From assembly GCA_016703025.1 (NCBI GenBank), contig JADJCV010000004.1:1987501-2051500 (forward strand): 64,000 bases of DNA, in the 5' to 3' direction. This DNA comes from Candidatus Avedoeria danica. GTDB lineage: Bacteria; Chloroflexota; Anaerolineae; Epilineales; Epilineaceae. The position numbers and the translations under genes are program-made. The notes under the pieces were generated by a model. It was not told the DNA's origin. It did no database searches and worked only from the letters and a program-made list of their open reading frames with translations. The first letter of the stretch is position 1; each line of letters opens with the position of its first letter. Shown here in pieces: positions 27,563-36,858 of this stretch.

Positions 27563-28498
27563 ATGTCGGACTGGCTCACCCTTGGCCTAGGCGTCGTCGC
27601 GGCCGGCATCGGCGGCGAGCTGTTCGTGCGCGGGTCCGTCGGGATCGCGGCGTGGTGGCGCGTGCCGGCCGGGATCATTGGGCTGACGATCGCCGCGTTC
27701 GCCACCTCCAGCCCGGAGCTCGCCGTCTCCGTCATCGCCACCTTGAACGGCGATGCGTCCGTTGCGCTGGGCAACGCGCTCGGCAGCAACGTGGTGAACA
27801 TCGGCCTCGTCCTCGGCATTGCCGCCTACCTCGCGCCGATCGGCGTGCCGGCCGATATCGTGCGGCGCGACTTCCCGCTGGCGGTGCTGGCACCGATCGT
27901 CACGGCGGCCCTGGCGCTCGACGGGCGGCTGTCGCGGTTGGACGGCGTCGTGCTGCTCGCGATGTTTGCCGCGTGGCTCTACTTCGCGGTCGTGACCGCG
28001 CTGCGCCACCGGGCCGACGCCACGTCGGCCGTGCTGGGCGAACGCCGGCACGGGCGCGCGCTGGCCGAGGCCGCCGCGGGCCTGGCGATCCTGTTCCTCG
28101 CCGGTCGCTGGATCGTGGCCGGCGCGGGCGGGATCGCCGCCGCCTTCGGCCTCCACCCGTTCGTCGTCGGGGCGACGATCGTGGCCGCCGGGACGTCCGT
28201 GCCGGAGCTGGCGACGGTCCTCGTCGCGCGCTGGCGGAAGCACGACGAGGTCGGGCTGGGCACGGTGCTCGGCAGCAACCTGTTCAACGGGCTGTTCATC
28301 ATCGGGCTCACGATCCTGATCCGCCCGGTGGACGTGCGGCTGGCCGAGATCGGGTCGAGCGTGATCTTCGGCGCCCTGCTCGTCGGCCTCGTCCGGCCCG
28401 GCCGCGGCGGCGCGCTCGACCGGCGCCGCGGCGCGCTCCTGCTCGTGCTCTACGCGGCGTACGTCCTCGTCGTCGCGCAGGCCGCCGGCGCCCCGTAG
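27563..28498 (+). CDS. Na+/Ca2+ exchanger family membrane protein (YrbG-like)
   Basis: 311 residues with ten predicted helices arranged as two inverted halves. It should exchange Ca2+ for Na+ or H+ across the membrane. The two alpha-repeats that form the ion site are evident: ATSSPELAVS with GNALGSNVVNIGLVLG in the first half, and GTSVPELATV with GTVLGSNLFNGLFIIG in the second. The acidic Glu of both S-x-PE motifs is kept. ATG 27563 follows GAGGAG at ideal spacing. It is convergent with the ABC exporter genes, with a 58-bp gap in which I see no strong terminator. Confidence 0.92.
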   Translation: MSDWLTLGLGVVAAGIGGELFVRGSVGIAAWWRVPAGIIGLTIAAFATSSPELAVSVIATLNGDASVALGNALGSNVVNIGLVLGIAAYLAPIGVPADIVRRDFPLAVLAPIVTAALALDGRLSRLDGVVLLAMFAAWLYFAVVTALRHRADATSAVLGERRHGRALAEAAAGLAILFLAGRWIVAGAGGIAAAFGLHPFVVGATIVAAGTSVPELATVLVARWRKHDEVGLGTVLGSNLFNGLFIIGLTILIRPVDVRLAEIGSSVIFGALLVGLVRPGRGGALDRRRGALLLVLYAAYVLVVAQAAGAP

Positions 28499-28556
28499 CG
28501 CGAGCTGCCCCGGCGGGGTCGATGGCGAGCGGTGCCCGCTGACATCGCAGCGCAAC

Positions 28557-29393
28557 TCACGACGTCATCGCGCGCCGGAAGCGTCCGAGCAGCCACGCGA
28601 TCACGAGCGCCTGCCAAGCGACGCCCACGATCAGGACGACGGCGAACGGCGCCCAGCCGGACGACGAGCCGATCGGCACGCCGGTCGATGCGCCCGCCAC
28701 GCCCGCCCGGAGCCACAGCGCCTTCACGGGCCAGAACGTCGGCATCACGCCGAACGCCCACTGCCACGGCGCGTGCACGAAGTACGCGAACACCGGCGGC
28801 AGGAACAGGATGCCCGCCGCCTTCGTCAGCGCGAACCCCTCGACCTTGTTGCGCGCGAACGCCGCCAGGAACAGCGCGAACAGGGGCGCGAGCGGCGCCG
28901 CACCGAGCGCGACGGCGACGAGGGTCACCGGATGCACGTCCGCCAGGCCGACGAGGGGCACGCTCACGAGCGTCATCGCCACGCTGAGCGCCATCGGCGC
29001 CGCCAGCCGGTAGGCCAGGAACCCGCCGAGCGTCAGCGGCGTGACCTGGAGCGCGGCCAGCGTGCCGTCGTCGCGCGCGTCCAGCAGCAGGAAGCCGACG
29101 ACCATGCCGCACAGGACGGGCAGGAGCTCGAACACGAAGCTCACGATGAGGACGCCGTAATCGGACAAGGCGAAGCCGAAGCGCGCCTGCACCGGCACGT
29201 CGAGCGCCGCCACACCGAACCGCAGCAGCAGCGCCAGGACGATCGGGTAAGCGACGAGCCAGCGCAGGAGCGGGTCGCGCGCGACGCTGCGCGCGTCGAT
29301 CGGCGCCAGTGCGCGCACGGTGCGTAGCGCCCGCTGGACGATCCGCGCGGGGGCGGATCCCGCGGTCGGCGTCACGCCGGATGTGCCCGCCAC
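28557..29393 (-). CDS. ABC-2 type exporter permease, second subunit
   Basis: 278 residues, about six hydrophobic segments (YGVLIVSFVFELLPVLCGMVVGFLL and others). It is a weakly conserved ABC-2 membrane subunit, identified mainly by context: ATPase, permease 1 and this gene are packed head to tail. The motif DDGTLAALQVTPLTLGGFLAYR resembles the coupling-region 'E-K..GTLE.L..TP' of ABC-2 permeases. GTG 29393 begins one base after the previous stop, with GGGGA upstream. The exported substrate is unknown. Confidence 0.78.
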   Translation of the reverse strand: MAGTSGVTPTAGSAPARIVQRALRTVRALAPIDARSVARDPLLRWLVAYPIVLALLLRFGVAALDVPVQARFGFALSDYGVLIVSFVFELLPVLCGMVVGFLLLDARDDGTLAALQVTPLTLGGFLAYRLAAPMALSVAMTLVSVPLVGLADVHPVTLVAVALGAAPLAPLFALFLAAFARNKVEGFALTKAAGILFLPPVFAYFVHAPWQWAFGVMPTFWPVKALWLRAGVAGASTGVPIGSSSGWAPFAVVLIVGVAWQALVIAWLLGRFRRAMTS

Positions 29394-29394
29394 G

Positions 29395-30099
29395 TCAGGC
29401 GTCCCCACCGCGGGCAACGACGTGCCGTTCGTACGCGCGCAGGGCGAACCAGCCGAGGGCGACGGACGACAGGGCGCCGTAGCCGATGGCGTAGCCGATC
29501 CGCCACGCCGGTTCCGGACGGAAGGCCGCTTCCAGCAGGACGAGCGGCGCGCGGACGGGGTGCAGCAACCAGGCGGGGTGGGGCCAGATGCCGAGCACGT
29601 CGAACACGGGCAGGCCGAGCACGGCGGTGTAGACGAGGGACGGGAACAGGAAGGCGTTGATCGAGCTGTAGCGGGCGACGGCAACGAAGCCGTAGAGCGC
29701 GAACAGCACCGCCGTCAAGCCGACGCCGGCGGCAAAGAACAAGGCGTCGAACCGCGGTCCGTGGGTGGCGAGAACGATCGCCCCGGCCTCGAGCGTGCTG
29801 AGGAGCGCGAGCGAGGCGACCTTGGCGGCGATGTACTCCCACGGACGGAGCGGCGAGACGGCCAGCGCCTGCAGCGAGCCCTCCGCCTTCTCGAGGAGGA
29901 CGAGCCCGCCGATGAAGTAGAACGTGTTCACCTGCATGTTGAGGAGTACGAGCGATGGGAGCACGGTGGTGAGCGTCGCGGCGGGCAGGAGGCGCAGGAG
30001 CGGGATCATGCACAGCGCCACGAACGCCGCCGCCGCGTAGAACCCACCCCGCACCTGCAGCCGGACGTCGTGGCGCGTTGCGGCGAGGAGGCGCCTCAT
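29395..30099 (-). CDS. ABC-2 type exporter permease, first subunit
   Basis: 234 residues, six hydrophobic segments. The segment EKAEGSLQALAVSPLRPWEYIAAK after the second helix is the typical ABC-2 coupling sequence. ATG 30099 overlaps the stop of the ATPase gene (ATGA) and the stop is followed after one base by the second permease start, so the three genes form one translationally coupled unit. With permease 2 it would make an asymmetric heterodimeric exporter. Confidence 0.83.
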   Translation of the reverse strand: MRRLLAATRHDVRLQVRGGFYAAAAFVALCMIPLLRLLPAATLTTVLPSLVLLNMQVNTFYFIGGLVLLEKAEGSLQALAVSPLRPWEYIAAKVASLALLSTLEAGAIVLATHGPRFDALFFAAGVGLTAVLFALYGFVAVARYSSINAFLFPSLVYTAVLGLPVFDVLGIWPHPAWLLHPVRAPLVLLEAAFRPEPAWRIGYAIGYGALSSVALGWFALRAYERHVVARGGDA

Positions 30100-30956
30100 G
30101 CCAGTGAGCGACCGGTCGTCGCGAGGAAGACGTCCTCGAGCGTCGCCTCCTGGCTGTGGATCGCGCGCACGTGCCCGCGGCGCAGCGCGGCGTGGAAGGC
30201 GGCGTCGTCGGCCAGGCCGTCGAGCGGGAAGTCGGCGGCCGTCGCATCGCCGGCCTCGTCCTCGCCCTCGACGCGCACGACGCGCCGCCCGTGGCGCAGC
30301 TTGAGGGCGCGCGGCGTGTCGAGGGCGGCGATCCGGCCGTCGACGAGGAGGGCGACGCGGTCGCACAGCGCGTCGGCCAGCATCATGTCGTGCGTCGTGA
30401 GGAAGATCGTCTGGCCGGCGGCCTGCTCGGCGCGGGCCAGGTCCTTCATCCGGCGCGCGTTCACCGGGTCGAGGCCGGCCGTCGGCTCGTCCCAGAACAG
30501 GAGCTCCGGATTGTGCAGCAGGCTGCGCGCGACGCTCAGCCGGGCCTTCATGCCCTTGGAGTACTGCGCCACGCGGACGTCGGCGTCGTCCGCGAGCGCC
30601 ACGGCGGCCAGGAGGGCGTCGGGGTCGCGCGTCGGGCCGCCGTAGAGCGCGGCGAACGCGTGGAGGTTCTCGCGCGCGGTGAGCTTCAGGAAGTGGTTCG
30701 GGAACTCGAACGAGACGCCGATCCGCTCGTAATAGTCCGCGCCCCACGCCTTCGGCGGCCGGCCGAACACCCGGACATCGCCCGTGTAGCCCTGCAGGAG
30801 CCCGATGAGGATCCGCTGCGTCGTCGACTTCCCGGCGCCGCTCGGGCCGAGGAAGCCGAAGATCTCGCCCGGCGCGATCGAGACGTCGATCCCGTCCAGG
30901 GCGGGCCGATCGCTGCGCGGGTAGGTGAACGAAACGCCCTCGACGTTGACAACCAT
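30096..30956 (-). CDS. ABC exporter ATP-binding protein
   Basis: 286 residues. Walker A GPSGAGKST (residues ~38-46), signature YSKGMKARLSVARSL (a variant of LSGGQ, as usual in this exporter branch), Walker B LLFWDEPTAGLDP and the switch His in TTHDM are all present. An extra C-terminal ~70 residues carry an HGRRVVRVEGEDE segment common in drug/polysaccharide-type ABC-2 ATPases. ATG 30956 has GAGGTGG upstream. A TATCAT box at 31042-31037 on the same strand is a candidate -10, but its -35 is poor. It energises the two permeases encoded downstream. Confidence 0.92.
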   Translation of the reverse strand: MVVNVEGVSFTYPRSDRPALDGIDVSIAPGEIFGFLGPSGAGKSTTQRILIGLLQGYTGDVRVFGRPPKAWGADYYERIGVSFEFPNHFLKLTARENLHAFAALYGGPTRDPDALLAAVALADDADVRVAQYSKGMKARLSVARSLLHNPELLFWDEPTAGLDPVNARRMKDLARAEQAAGQTIFLTTHDMMLADALCDRVALLVDGRIAALDTPRALKLRHGRRVVRVEGEDEAGDATAADFPLDGLADDAAFHAALRRGHVRAIHSQEATLEDVFLATTGRSLA

Positions 30957-31155
30957 CGGTCTGCAACCACCTCGTCGCTCGGCCGGCCGTCGGGCCGGCA
31001 TCGTACCCGAGCCGCAGCACCTGCACCGTACGTCGGATGATACAGCGGGTCGCCCGCGACGTGCCGAACGCACGATGTCGCATGGTCGCCGTATCGAATT
31101 CGGCGGTCGGGCCATCGAGCCCGATCGGGCCTTCGCACGCGCGCCCGCAACGGCG

Positions 31156-31608
31156 CTACACGTCGAGTTGCAGCAGGTCCAGTCCGTCGAAGCGGGTGAA
31201 ATCTCGGTCGAAGGACACCAGCCTGTGTCCGCCAGCCCTGGCGAACGCGGCGAGGTAGGCATCGGTCCAGAGCCGAGGCGTGACGATCCCGCGGCCGGCC
31301 CAGTCCGCGAGGAGCACGTCGCAGCCATCGGGCTCGCTGGCGACCCACACATCGTCGAGTTTGCGCCACGCACTGTAGGCTGCCCACGCCTCTGCGGCGG
31401 TGAGCGGCAGCCCGCCCATGACGGTAGCGTTGGTGGTCAGGCGGAGGAAGCCGAGCACGGTGACCCGGCAGAACGCGAGCCGTTCACCCGACTCGACTTG
31501 CCAGAAGTGCTGGGCGCGCGCGTGATGCGGATGCTCGCTCGTGCTCAGCGCCACCCACACGTTGACGTCGAGCAGGTCAACCTGTGCGGCCAAGCCCGGC
31601 CTCGGCAT
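31156..31608 (-). CDS. vapC: PIN-domain toxin (VapC family)
   Basis: 150 residues of the PIN ribonuclease family related to the mycobacterial VapC group: VDLLDVNVWVALS (first Asp), FCRVTVLGFLRLTTNATVMGG, then TPRLWTDAYLAAFA and RLVSFDRDF with the remaining acidic residues. The usual Glu of the second motif is not evident, which also occurs in this subfamily. ATG 31608 lies within the end of the antitoxin gene (32-base overlap), with a CCGAGG-type ribosome site. TTG 31593 is an alternative. It would cleave RNA unless bound by its antitoxin. Confidence 0.85.
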   Translation of the reverse strand: MPRPGLAAQVDLLDVNVWVALSTSEHPHHARAQHFWQVESGERLAFCRVTVLGFLRLTTNATVMGGLPLTAAEAWAAYSAWRKLDDVWVASEPDGCDVLLADWAGRGIVTPRLWTDAYLAAFARAGGHRLVSFDRDFTRFDGLDLLQLDV

Positions 31609-31852
31609 CCTCGGCGTCGAGAAGGGCCTGAATCGCGGCGTTGGACAGCACCGGTATCCTTCGACCACGCGGTGGGATGATCTCGGGGAGATCCCCGCGG
31701 CGGGGTCGCTCGGCCGGCGTCGGCTGGTCACTCAGTTGCAGACCGCGCTCCACGAAGCGCGCAATCAAATCCTTGAGGCTCACGCCAGACGCCGCGGCTC
31801 GCACTTTCACCTTGCGGAACAGCTCGTCGGGGAGATCGATCGTCGTTCTCAT
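31577..31852 (-). CDS. vapB: ribbon-helix-helix antitoxin (VapB-like)
   Basis: 91 residues. The N-terminus MRTTIDLPDELFRKVKVRA, followed by GVSLKDLIARFVERGL, is a textbook ribbon-helix-helix DNA-binding fold. The C-terminal half (RRIPVLSNAAIQALLDAED) is the likely toxin-wrapping tail. It precedes and overlaps the PIN toxin gene. Transcription probably starts on its ATG (see promoter), so autoregulation by the RHH domain would act on the same DNA. The start region is markedly AT-rich compared with the surroundings. Confidence 0.85.
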   Translation of the reverse strand: MRTTIDLPDELFRKVKVRAAASGVSLKDLIARFVERGLQLSDQPTPAERPRRGDLPEIIPPRGRRIPVLSNAAIQALLDAEDAEAGLGRTG

Positions 31853-31858
31853 AAAAGC

Positions 31859-31887
31859 ATTTTGATGTCTTTGTGCGAAAGCGTCAA
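31859..31887 (-). promoter_or_regulatory. leaderless promoter of the toxin-antitoxin operon
   Basis: On the minus strand TTGACG (31887-31882), a 17-base spacer, CAAAAT (31864-31859), then six bases to the ATG at 31852. The predicted transcript begins at or within one base of the start codon. Confidence 0.6.
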
Positions 31888-31959
31888 GGCTGAATCGATT
31901 GGGAGAGCGAGGAGAGGTTCGTCGGTCGTCACGGCCGACCGCGCCATGCGCTCGCCCTC

Positions 31960-31965
31960 TATAAT
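31960..31965 (+). promoter_or_regulatory. -10 box of valS
   Basis: Perfect TATAAT 81 bases before the valS start. A weak CCGACC lies 19 bases upstream. The leader would be about 74 nt and ends in a GAGGGA ribosome site. No T-box-like structure was recognised. Confidence 0.5.
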
Positions 31966-32045
31966 CCTCTGCCCACCGCCCCGCGTGCGGCGTGGTGGAC
32001 GATTCGGCGCGGCTCGATGGTCGCGCGACGAGCCGAGGGAACACG

Positions 32046-34790
32046 ATGCCCCCCAAGAGCCCCATCCACCGCGGCCCCATGGCCAAAGCCTACGACCCCC
32101 ACGCCTTCGAGGCCGCCGTCTACGACTGGTGGGAGCAAAGCGGCTACTTCCGCCCGGAGGCGCAGGCAGCGCTCGGGCAGACCGAGCCGGACGCCAAGCC
32201 GTTCGTCATCTCCATGCCGCCCCCCAACGTCACCGGCCAGCTCCACACCGGCCACGCGCTGACGGCGTCGATGGAGGACCTGATGGTCCGCCACCACCGG
32301 CTGCGCGGCCGGCCGACGCTCTGGGTCCCGGGCACGGACCACGCCGGCATCGCCACGCAGAGCGTGGTGGAGCGCGTGCTGCGGCAGAACGGCGAGACGC
32401 GCCAATCCCTCGGCCGTGAGGCGTTCGTCGAGCTGGTGTGGGACTACAAGGCCGAATTCGGCGACATCATCAACCGCCAGCACCGCCGCCTTGGCGTGAG
32501 CTGCGACTGGACGCGCGAGCGATTCACGCTCGATGACGGGCTCAGCCGCGCCGTGGCGGAGTGCTTCGTGCGGCTGTACGACGACGGGCTGATCTATCGC
32601 GGCCTCTACCTCGTGAACTGGGACTGCCAGTTGCAGAGCGTCGTCAGCGACATCGAGGTCGAGTACCACGAGACGACGGGCACGCTCTACACGTTCACGT
32701 ATCCGCTCGAGGGCGGCGGGTCGATTCCGGTGGCGACGTCGCGCCCCGAGACGATCCTCGGCGACACCGCCGTGGCGGTCCACCCGGACGACCCGCGCTA
32801 CGCCGCCGTCATCGGCCGCACCGCGCTCGTGCCGATGCTCGATCGCCCGATTCCGGTGATCGCCGACCCGTACGTCGACATCGCGTTCGGCACGGGTGCG
32901 CTGAAGGTGACGCCGGGCCACGACCCGAACGACTACGTACTCGGGCAGAAGCACGCCCTGGCGCAGATCAACATCCTGAACCCCGACGGCACGCTGAACG
33001 CGAACGCCGGGCCGTACGCGGGGCTCGATCGCCTCGAGGCGCGCAAGCGGATCTGGGCCGATATGGATGCCGCGGGGCTCGTCGTCGGGACGAAGCCGCT
33101 GCAGCACGCCGTCGGCCACAGCCAGCGCTCCGGGACGATCGTCGAGCCGATGCTCTCGACGCAGTGGTTCGTGAAGATGGGCCCGCTGGCCGAGGCGGCG
33201 ATCGCATCCGTGAACCGCGGCGAGGTGCAGTTCGTGCCGGAGCGGTTCACGAAGGAATTCCACCACTGGATGGAGAACATCCGCGACTGGGTGATCAGCC
33301 GCCAGCTCTGGTGGGGCCACCGGATCCCGGTGTGGTACGGCCTCGACGGCGTCGCCTTCGCGGGCCGGGACGAGGCCGAGGCGCGCGCGCGGGCGGCGGC
33401 GCACTACGGCGTGGCGGGCAGCGACATCGTCCTGACCCAGGATTCCGACGTGCTGGACACGTGGTTCAGCTCCGGACTGTGGCCGTTCAGCACGCTCGGC
33501 TGGCCGGACGAGACGGACGATCTGAAGAAGTGGTATCCGACGACGGTCCTCGAGACCGGGTACGACATCCTGTTCTTCTGGGTGGCGCGGATGGTGATGA
33601 TGGGCCTGGCGATGACGGGCAAGGCACCGTTCGAGGTCGTCTACCTGCACGGCCTCGTGCGGGACGCGTCGGGCCGCAAGATGTCCAAGAGCCTCGGCAA
33701 CGCGCGCGACCCGCTCGAGCTGATCGACCAGTTCGGCTGCGACGCGCTGCGCTTCACGCTGGCCACGGGCTCGACGCCGGGCGTCGACATGAAGCTGACG
33801 GACGAGCGCCTGACGGACAGCCGGAACTTCGCGAACAAGCTCTGGAACGTCGGCCGGTTCATCCAGGGCATCCTGGGCCAGGACGCTTCGGGCACCGACT
33901 TCGCCCCGCTGTCGCTCGGCGACCTCGAGACGCGCTGGAGCGAACTGTCCCTGGCCGACCGCTGGATCCTCTCACGCGCCAGCGACGTGACGGTCAGCGT
34001 GACGCGCCTGTTCGACGCCTACCAGTTCGGCGAGGCCGGCCGCCAGCTGTACGAGTTCGCGTGGCACGAGCTGGCGGACTGGTATCTCGAAGCGGCGAAG
34101 GTGCGGCTGTACGGCGGGGACGACGCGGCGGCCGCGGCGACGCGCCAGGTGATCTGGCACGTCTTCGACCGCGCGCTCACGCTCCTCCACCCGTTCATGC
34201 CGTACGTGACCGAGGTGATCTGGGGCCACCTGCCCCGCCTGGACGGCAGCGCGCCGGCCCTCATGATCAGCCGCTGGCCGACGCACGGCGCGCGCGACGA
34301 CGACGCCGAGGCGGACTTCGGCCTCGTGCAGGCGATCGTCAAGGGCATCCGCAACGTGCGCGCCGAGCACGACGTCGAACCGGGGCACAAGGTGGCGGCG
34401 ACGATCCAGGCCGGGAAGCATGCCGCGATGCTGGCGACGCAGTCGGCCGAGATCGTCAGCCTGGCGCGCATCGACGCGGCGCAGCTCGTGATCGGCGCGG
34501 GCTTGGAGGTCGACGGGACGGCCGCCGAGCCCGCCGAAGCGCACGCCACCGTCGTCGCCGCCGAGGGCGTGACGGTCTGGCTGCCGATGGCGGGCCTCGT
34601 GGACGCCGACAAGGAGCGCGAGCGCCTGACGGCCGAGCTGGCGCAAGCCGAGGCGGACGTGGCGCGCCTGACGGCGATGCTGGCGAACGCGTCGTTCGTC
34701 GAGCGCGCGCCGGTGGAAGTGGTGCGGCGGGAGCGGGAGCGACTGGCGGAGGCGGAGGGGCGGGTGGGGGCGCTCAGGGGGCGGGCGTAG
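32046..34790 (+). CDS. valS: valyl-tRNA synthetase
   Basis: 914 residues, normal for bacterial ValRS. It charges tRNA-Val in the cytoplasm. The class I HIGH box appears as PPPNVTGQLHTGHA (residues ~58-71), the CP1 editing domain contains ATSRPETILGDTAVAVHP, the tRNA/zinc region WGHRIPVWYG follows, and KMSKSLGN is near residue 545. The C-terminal anticodon-binding region and a coiled-coil arm (ADKERERLTAELAQAEADVARL) complete the enzyme. ATG 32046 has GAGGGA upstream; ATG 32079 is a weaker alternative. It ends in a convergent terminator shared with the antiporter gene. Confidence 0.97.
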   Translation: MPPKSPIHRGPMAKAYDPHAFEAAVYDWWEQSGYFRPEAQAALGQTEPDAKPFVISMPPPNVTGQLHTGHALTASMEDLMVRHHRLRGRPTLWVPGTDHAGIATQSVVERVLRQNGETRQSLGREAFVELVWDYKAEFGDIINRQHRRLGVSCDWTRERFTLDDGLSRAVAECFVRLYDDGLIYRGLYLVNWDCQLQSVVSDIEVEYHETTGTLYTFTYPLEGGGSIPVATSRPETILGDTAVAVHPDDPRYAAVIGRTALVPMLDRPIPVIADPYVDIAFGTGALKVTPGHDPNDYVLGQKHALAQINILNPDGTLNANAGPYAGLDRLEARKRIWADMDAAGLVVGTKPLQHAVGHSQRSGTIVEPMLSTQWFVKMGPLAEAAIASVNRGEVQFVPERFTKEFHHWMENIRDWVISRQLWWGHRIPVWYGLDGVAFAGRDEAEARARAAAHYGVAGSDIVLTQDSDVLDTWFSSGLWPFSTLGWPDETDDLKKWYPTTVLETGYDILFFWVARMVMMGLAMTGKAPFEVVYLHGLVRDASGRKMSKSLGNARDPLELIDQFGCDALRFTLATGSTPGVDMKLTDERLTDSRNFANKLWNVGRFIQGILGQDASGTDFAPLSLGDLETRWSELSLADRWILSRASDVTVSVTRLFDAYQFGEAGRQLYEFAWHELADWYLEAAKVRLYGGDDAAAAATRQVIWHVFDRALTLLHPFMPYVTEVIWGHLPRLDGSAPALMISRWPTHGARDDDAEADFGLVQAIVKGIRNVRAEHDVEPGHKVAATIQAGKHAAMLATQSAEIVSLARIDAAQLVIGAGLEVDGTAAEPAEAHATVVAAEGVTVWLPMAGLVDADKERERLTAELAQAEADVARLTAMLANASFVERAPVEVVRRERERLAEAEGRVGALRGRA

Positions 34791-34797
34791 CGGATGT

Positions 34798-34832
34798 GGG
34801 GTAACGGCGGCGCCCCTCGCCGCCGTTACCCC
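34798..34832. terminator. bidirectional terminator between valS and the antiporter gene
   Basis: A perfect 15-bp stem (GGGGTAACGGCGGCG with its complement) around a CCCCT loop, eight bases after the valS stop. It contains the TAA stop codon of the convergent antiporter gene (34828-34826), so the last codons of that gene are part of the stem. Confidence 0.75.
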
Positions 34833-36508
34833 TCGCCCCCCCCATACAGCGCCTCATGCACCTCGTCCGCCTGCTCGTCCACGACGGCGTCCGGCACATC
34901 GAGGATCTCCAGCGCCGCGCGCACCATCGCCACGCTGCCCTCGTACTCGGGCTGGACGACGTGGTCGACGCCCAGCAGGCGCAGGTCGTCGAGTTCCTGC
35001 ACACCCATCGCGCGGGCGACGACCGGCAGGCCGGGGTGCTTGGCCAGGACGGTGCTGGCGATCGAGCGCACCGCGGCGGCGGACGCGAGGGCGGCGACGA
35101 CGACGCGCGCGTCTGCGATCCCGGCTGCCGCAAGCACGGTCGGTGAGGCGGCGTCGCCGAAGATCGCGCGGCGGCCGGCGGCGTGGGCGGCGGCGACGCG
35201 GTCGGGGTCGATGTCGACCGCCACGTACGGCACTTGAAGCGAGTCGAGGACATCGGCGATGTGGCCGCCGACGCGCCCGAGGCCGAGCACGACGACGTGG
35301 GGCGGTGCGCCGGCCGGCGGCGGTGCGGCCAGCTTGTCGCGCTTCGATTGGGCACCGGCGTGCAGGCGCCGCACGAGCCGCGGCGCGATCCCCATCAGCT
35401 GCGGTGTGGCGACCATGCTCAGCACCGTCACGCTCAACGCCAGCGCGGCGTGCTCGGCCGTCAGCATGCCGTGGTGCACGCCCTCGCGCACGAAGACGAA
35501 CGAGAACTCGCCCAAGCCGCACAGGCCGAGCGCGCACGGGATGGCGACGGCCGTGCGGTGGCCGGCACCGCGCACCGCCAGCCAGACCGCGAGCCCCTTG
35601 CCCACCATGATCGCCGCCGCCACCGCGACGATCGCACCGAGGTTGGACAGGACGAACGCGGGGTCGATGAGCATGCCGACCGAGACGAAGAACAGCATCC
35701 CGAAGATGTCGCGCAGCGGGAGGATGTCGCCGAGCGCCTGGTGGCTGTAGACGCTCTCGCCGATGACGAGGCCCGCCAGGAACGCCCCGAACGCAAACGA
35801 CAGCCCGGCCCGCCACGTCCCGTACGCCACCCCGAGCCCGATGGCCGTCACGGCCACCAGGAACAGCTCGCGCGACTGCCAGCGCCCGATCTGCGCCATC
35901 AGCCGCGGGATGAACCGCCCGCCGACGAACACGAGGACCGCCACGAGAACGACGCCGCGCAGCGCGACGACGCCGAGGGCCGCGGCGCCGCCGGCCAAGT
36001 CGCCGAGGCGCGGCAGGAGGATGAGCATCGGCACGGCCAGCAGATCCTGCATGATCAGCATGCCGATCATGACGCGCCCCGGCCGCGTGTCCGTGTCGCC
36101 GCTTGCCGCCAGCACCTTGAGGACGACGAGCGTGCTCGAGAGCGCCGCCGCGCCGCCCAGCCACGCCGCTGCCGGCCCCGGCCAGCCGAGGAGGCGACCG
36201 ATGGCGAAGCCGAGGAGGGCCGCCAGCGCGACCTGCAACGGCGTCCCGAGGAGGGCGACCCGACCGACGGCCACGAGCTCGCGCAGCGAAAACTCGAGGC
36301 CGAGCGCGAACAGGAGGAGCGCAACACCGATCTCCGCCAGGTGCTCGATCTGTTGCGGATCGGACAGCGTGACCCCGCCGGTGTACGGACCGATGGCGAT
36401 GCCTGCCAGGATGTAGCCGAGGATGAGCGGCTGCCCGAGGCGCTGCGCCAGCCATCCGCCGGCGAACGCGGCGACGACGACGACGGCGATATCACCGGCA
36501 ATGCCCAT
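34826..36508 (-). CDS. KefB/CPA2-type cation:proton antiporter with RCK domain
   Basis: 560 residues. The first ~385 are a dozen helices of the CPA2 exchanger family (LILGYILAGIAIGPYTGG, ALLLFALGLEFSLREL and LIMQDLLAVPML, where the Asp of QD is the ion-site residue). The last ~150 form a TrkA-N/RCK nucleotide-binding domain (VVLGLGRVGGHIADVL, YVAVDIDPDR). It should exchange K+ or Na+ for protons under nucleotide control. ATG 36508 is preceded by GGAGAGGAG. A TACAAT -10-like box lies at 36564-36559 on the same strand, and the leader contains a 7-bp hairpin (GCGACGC). No KefF/KefG partner is present. Confidence 0.92.
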   Translation of the reverse strand: MGIAGDIAVVVVAAFAGGWLAQRLGQPLILGYILAGIAIGPYTGGVTLSDPQQIEHLAEIGVALLLFALGLEFSLRELVAVGRVALLGTPLQVALAALLGFAIGRLLGWPGPAAAWLGGAAALSSTLVVLKVLAASGDTDTRPGRVMIGMLIMQDLLAVPMLILLPRLGDLAGGAAALGVVALRGVVLVAVLVFVGGRFIPRLMAQIGRWQSRELFLVAVTAIGLGVAYGTWRAGLSFAFGAFLAGLVIGESVYSHQALGDILPLRDIFGMLFFVSVGMLIDPAFVLSNLGAIVAVAAAIMVGKGLAVWLAVRGAGHRTAVAIPCALGLCGLGEFSFVFVREGVHHGMLTAEHAALALSVTVLSMVATPQLMGIAPRLVRRLHAGAQSKRDKLAAPPPAGAPPHVVVLGLGRVGGHIADVLDSLQVPYVAVDIDPDRVAAAHAAGRRAIFGDAASPTVLAAAGIADARVVVAALASAAAVRSIASTVLAKHPGLPVVARAMGVQELDDLRLLGVDHVVQPEYEGSVAMVRAALEILDVPDAVVDEQADEVHEALYGGGEG

Positions 36509-36858
36509 GGTCGGACTCCTCTCCGGGCTGGGCTGCGACGCGCCAAGGCGTCGCGTGCATTGTATGGTGTACATCTGCCGCCGGCCTCTTCGCCTGTCGT
36601 CCGCGCTCGCCCAGAGCGCTCCAACGCTGGCCCCGGTCGCCGTCCTCAACGTCACGCTGGGCCAGGTGGTCCGCTTCGACGGACGTGGCGGCGGGGTGGG
36701 CGGAGCGGTGGGGGGTGGCGGATCGGCGGTAGCGTGGGTGCGATGGGCGTCGCCCTGCGGTGTAACGCGCCCGTTATGGTCACGCAACGCCCGCGCCATA
36801 GGCTGCGGGCCCCGGCAAGCGGTCGGGGACACCGTTTCTGCTTGAAACGGCCTGATCG
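36509..36858. promoter_or_regulatory. 350-bp divergent intergenic region
   Basis: This stretch holds the leader and a candidate TACAAT box (36564-36559, minus) for the antiporter gene. At the other end, just before ATG 36859, is a perfect 7-bp inverted repeat CCGTTTC-TGCTT-GAAACGG (36832-36850) that could be an operator or an mRNA hairpin for the secreted protein gene. Small open frames in the middle have no ribosome site and odd composition, so no gene is called. Confidence 0.4.

Noticed and set aside
36423..36845. Open frame of 140 codons between the antiporter and secreted protein genes
   Set aside because: Its first part overlaps the antiporter gene, it has no ribosome site, and its Gly-rich middle looks like translated non-coding DNA.
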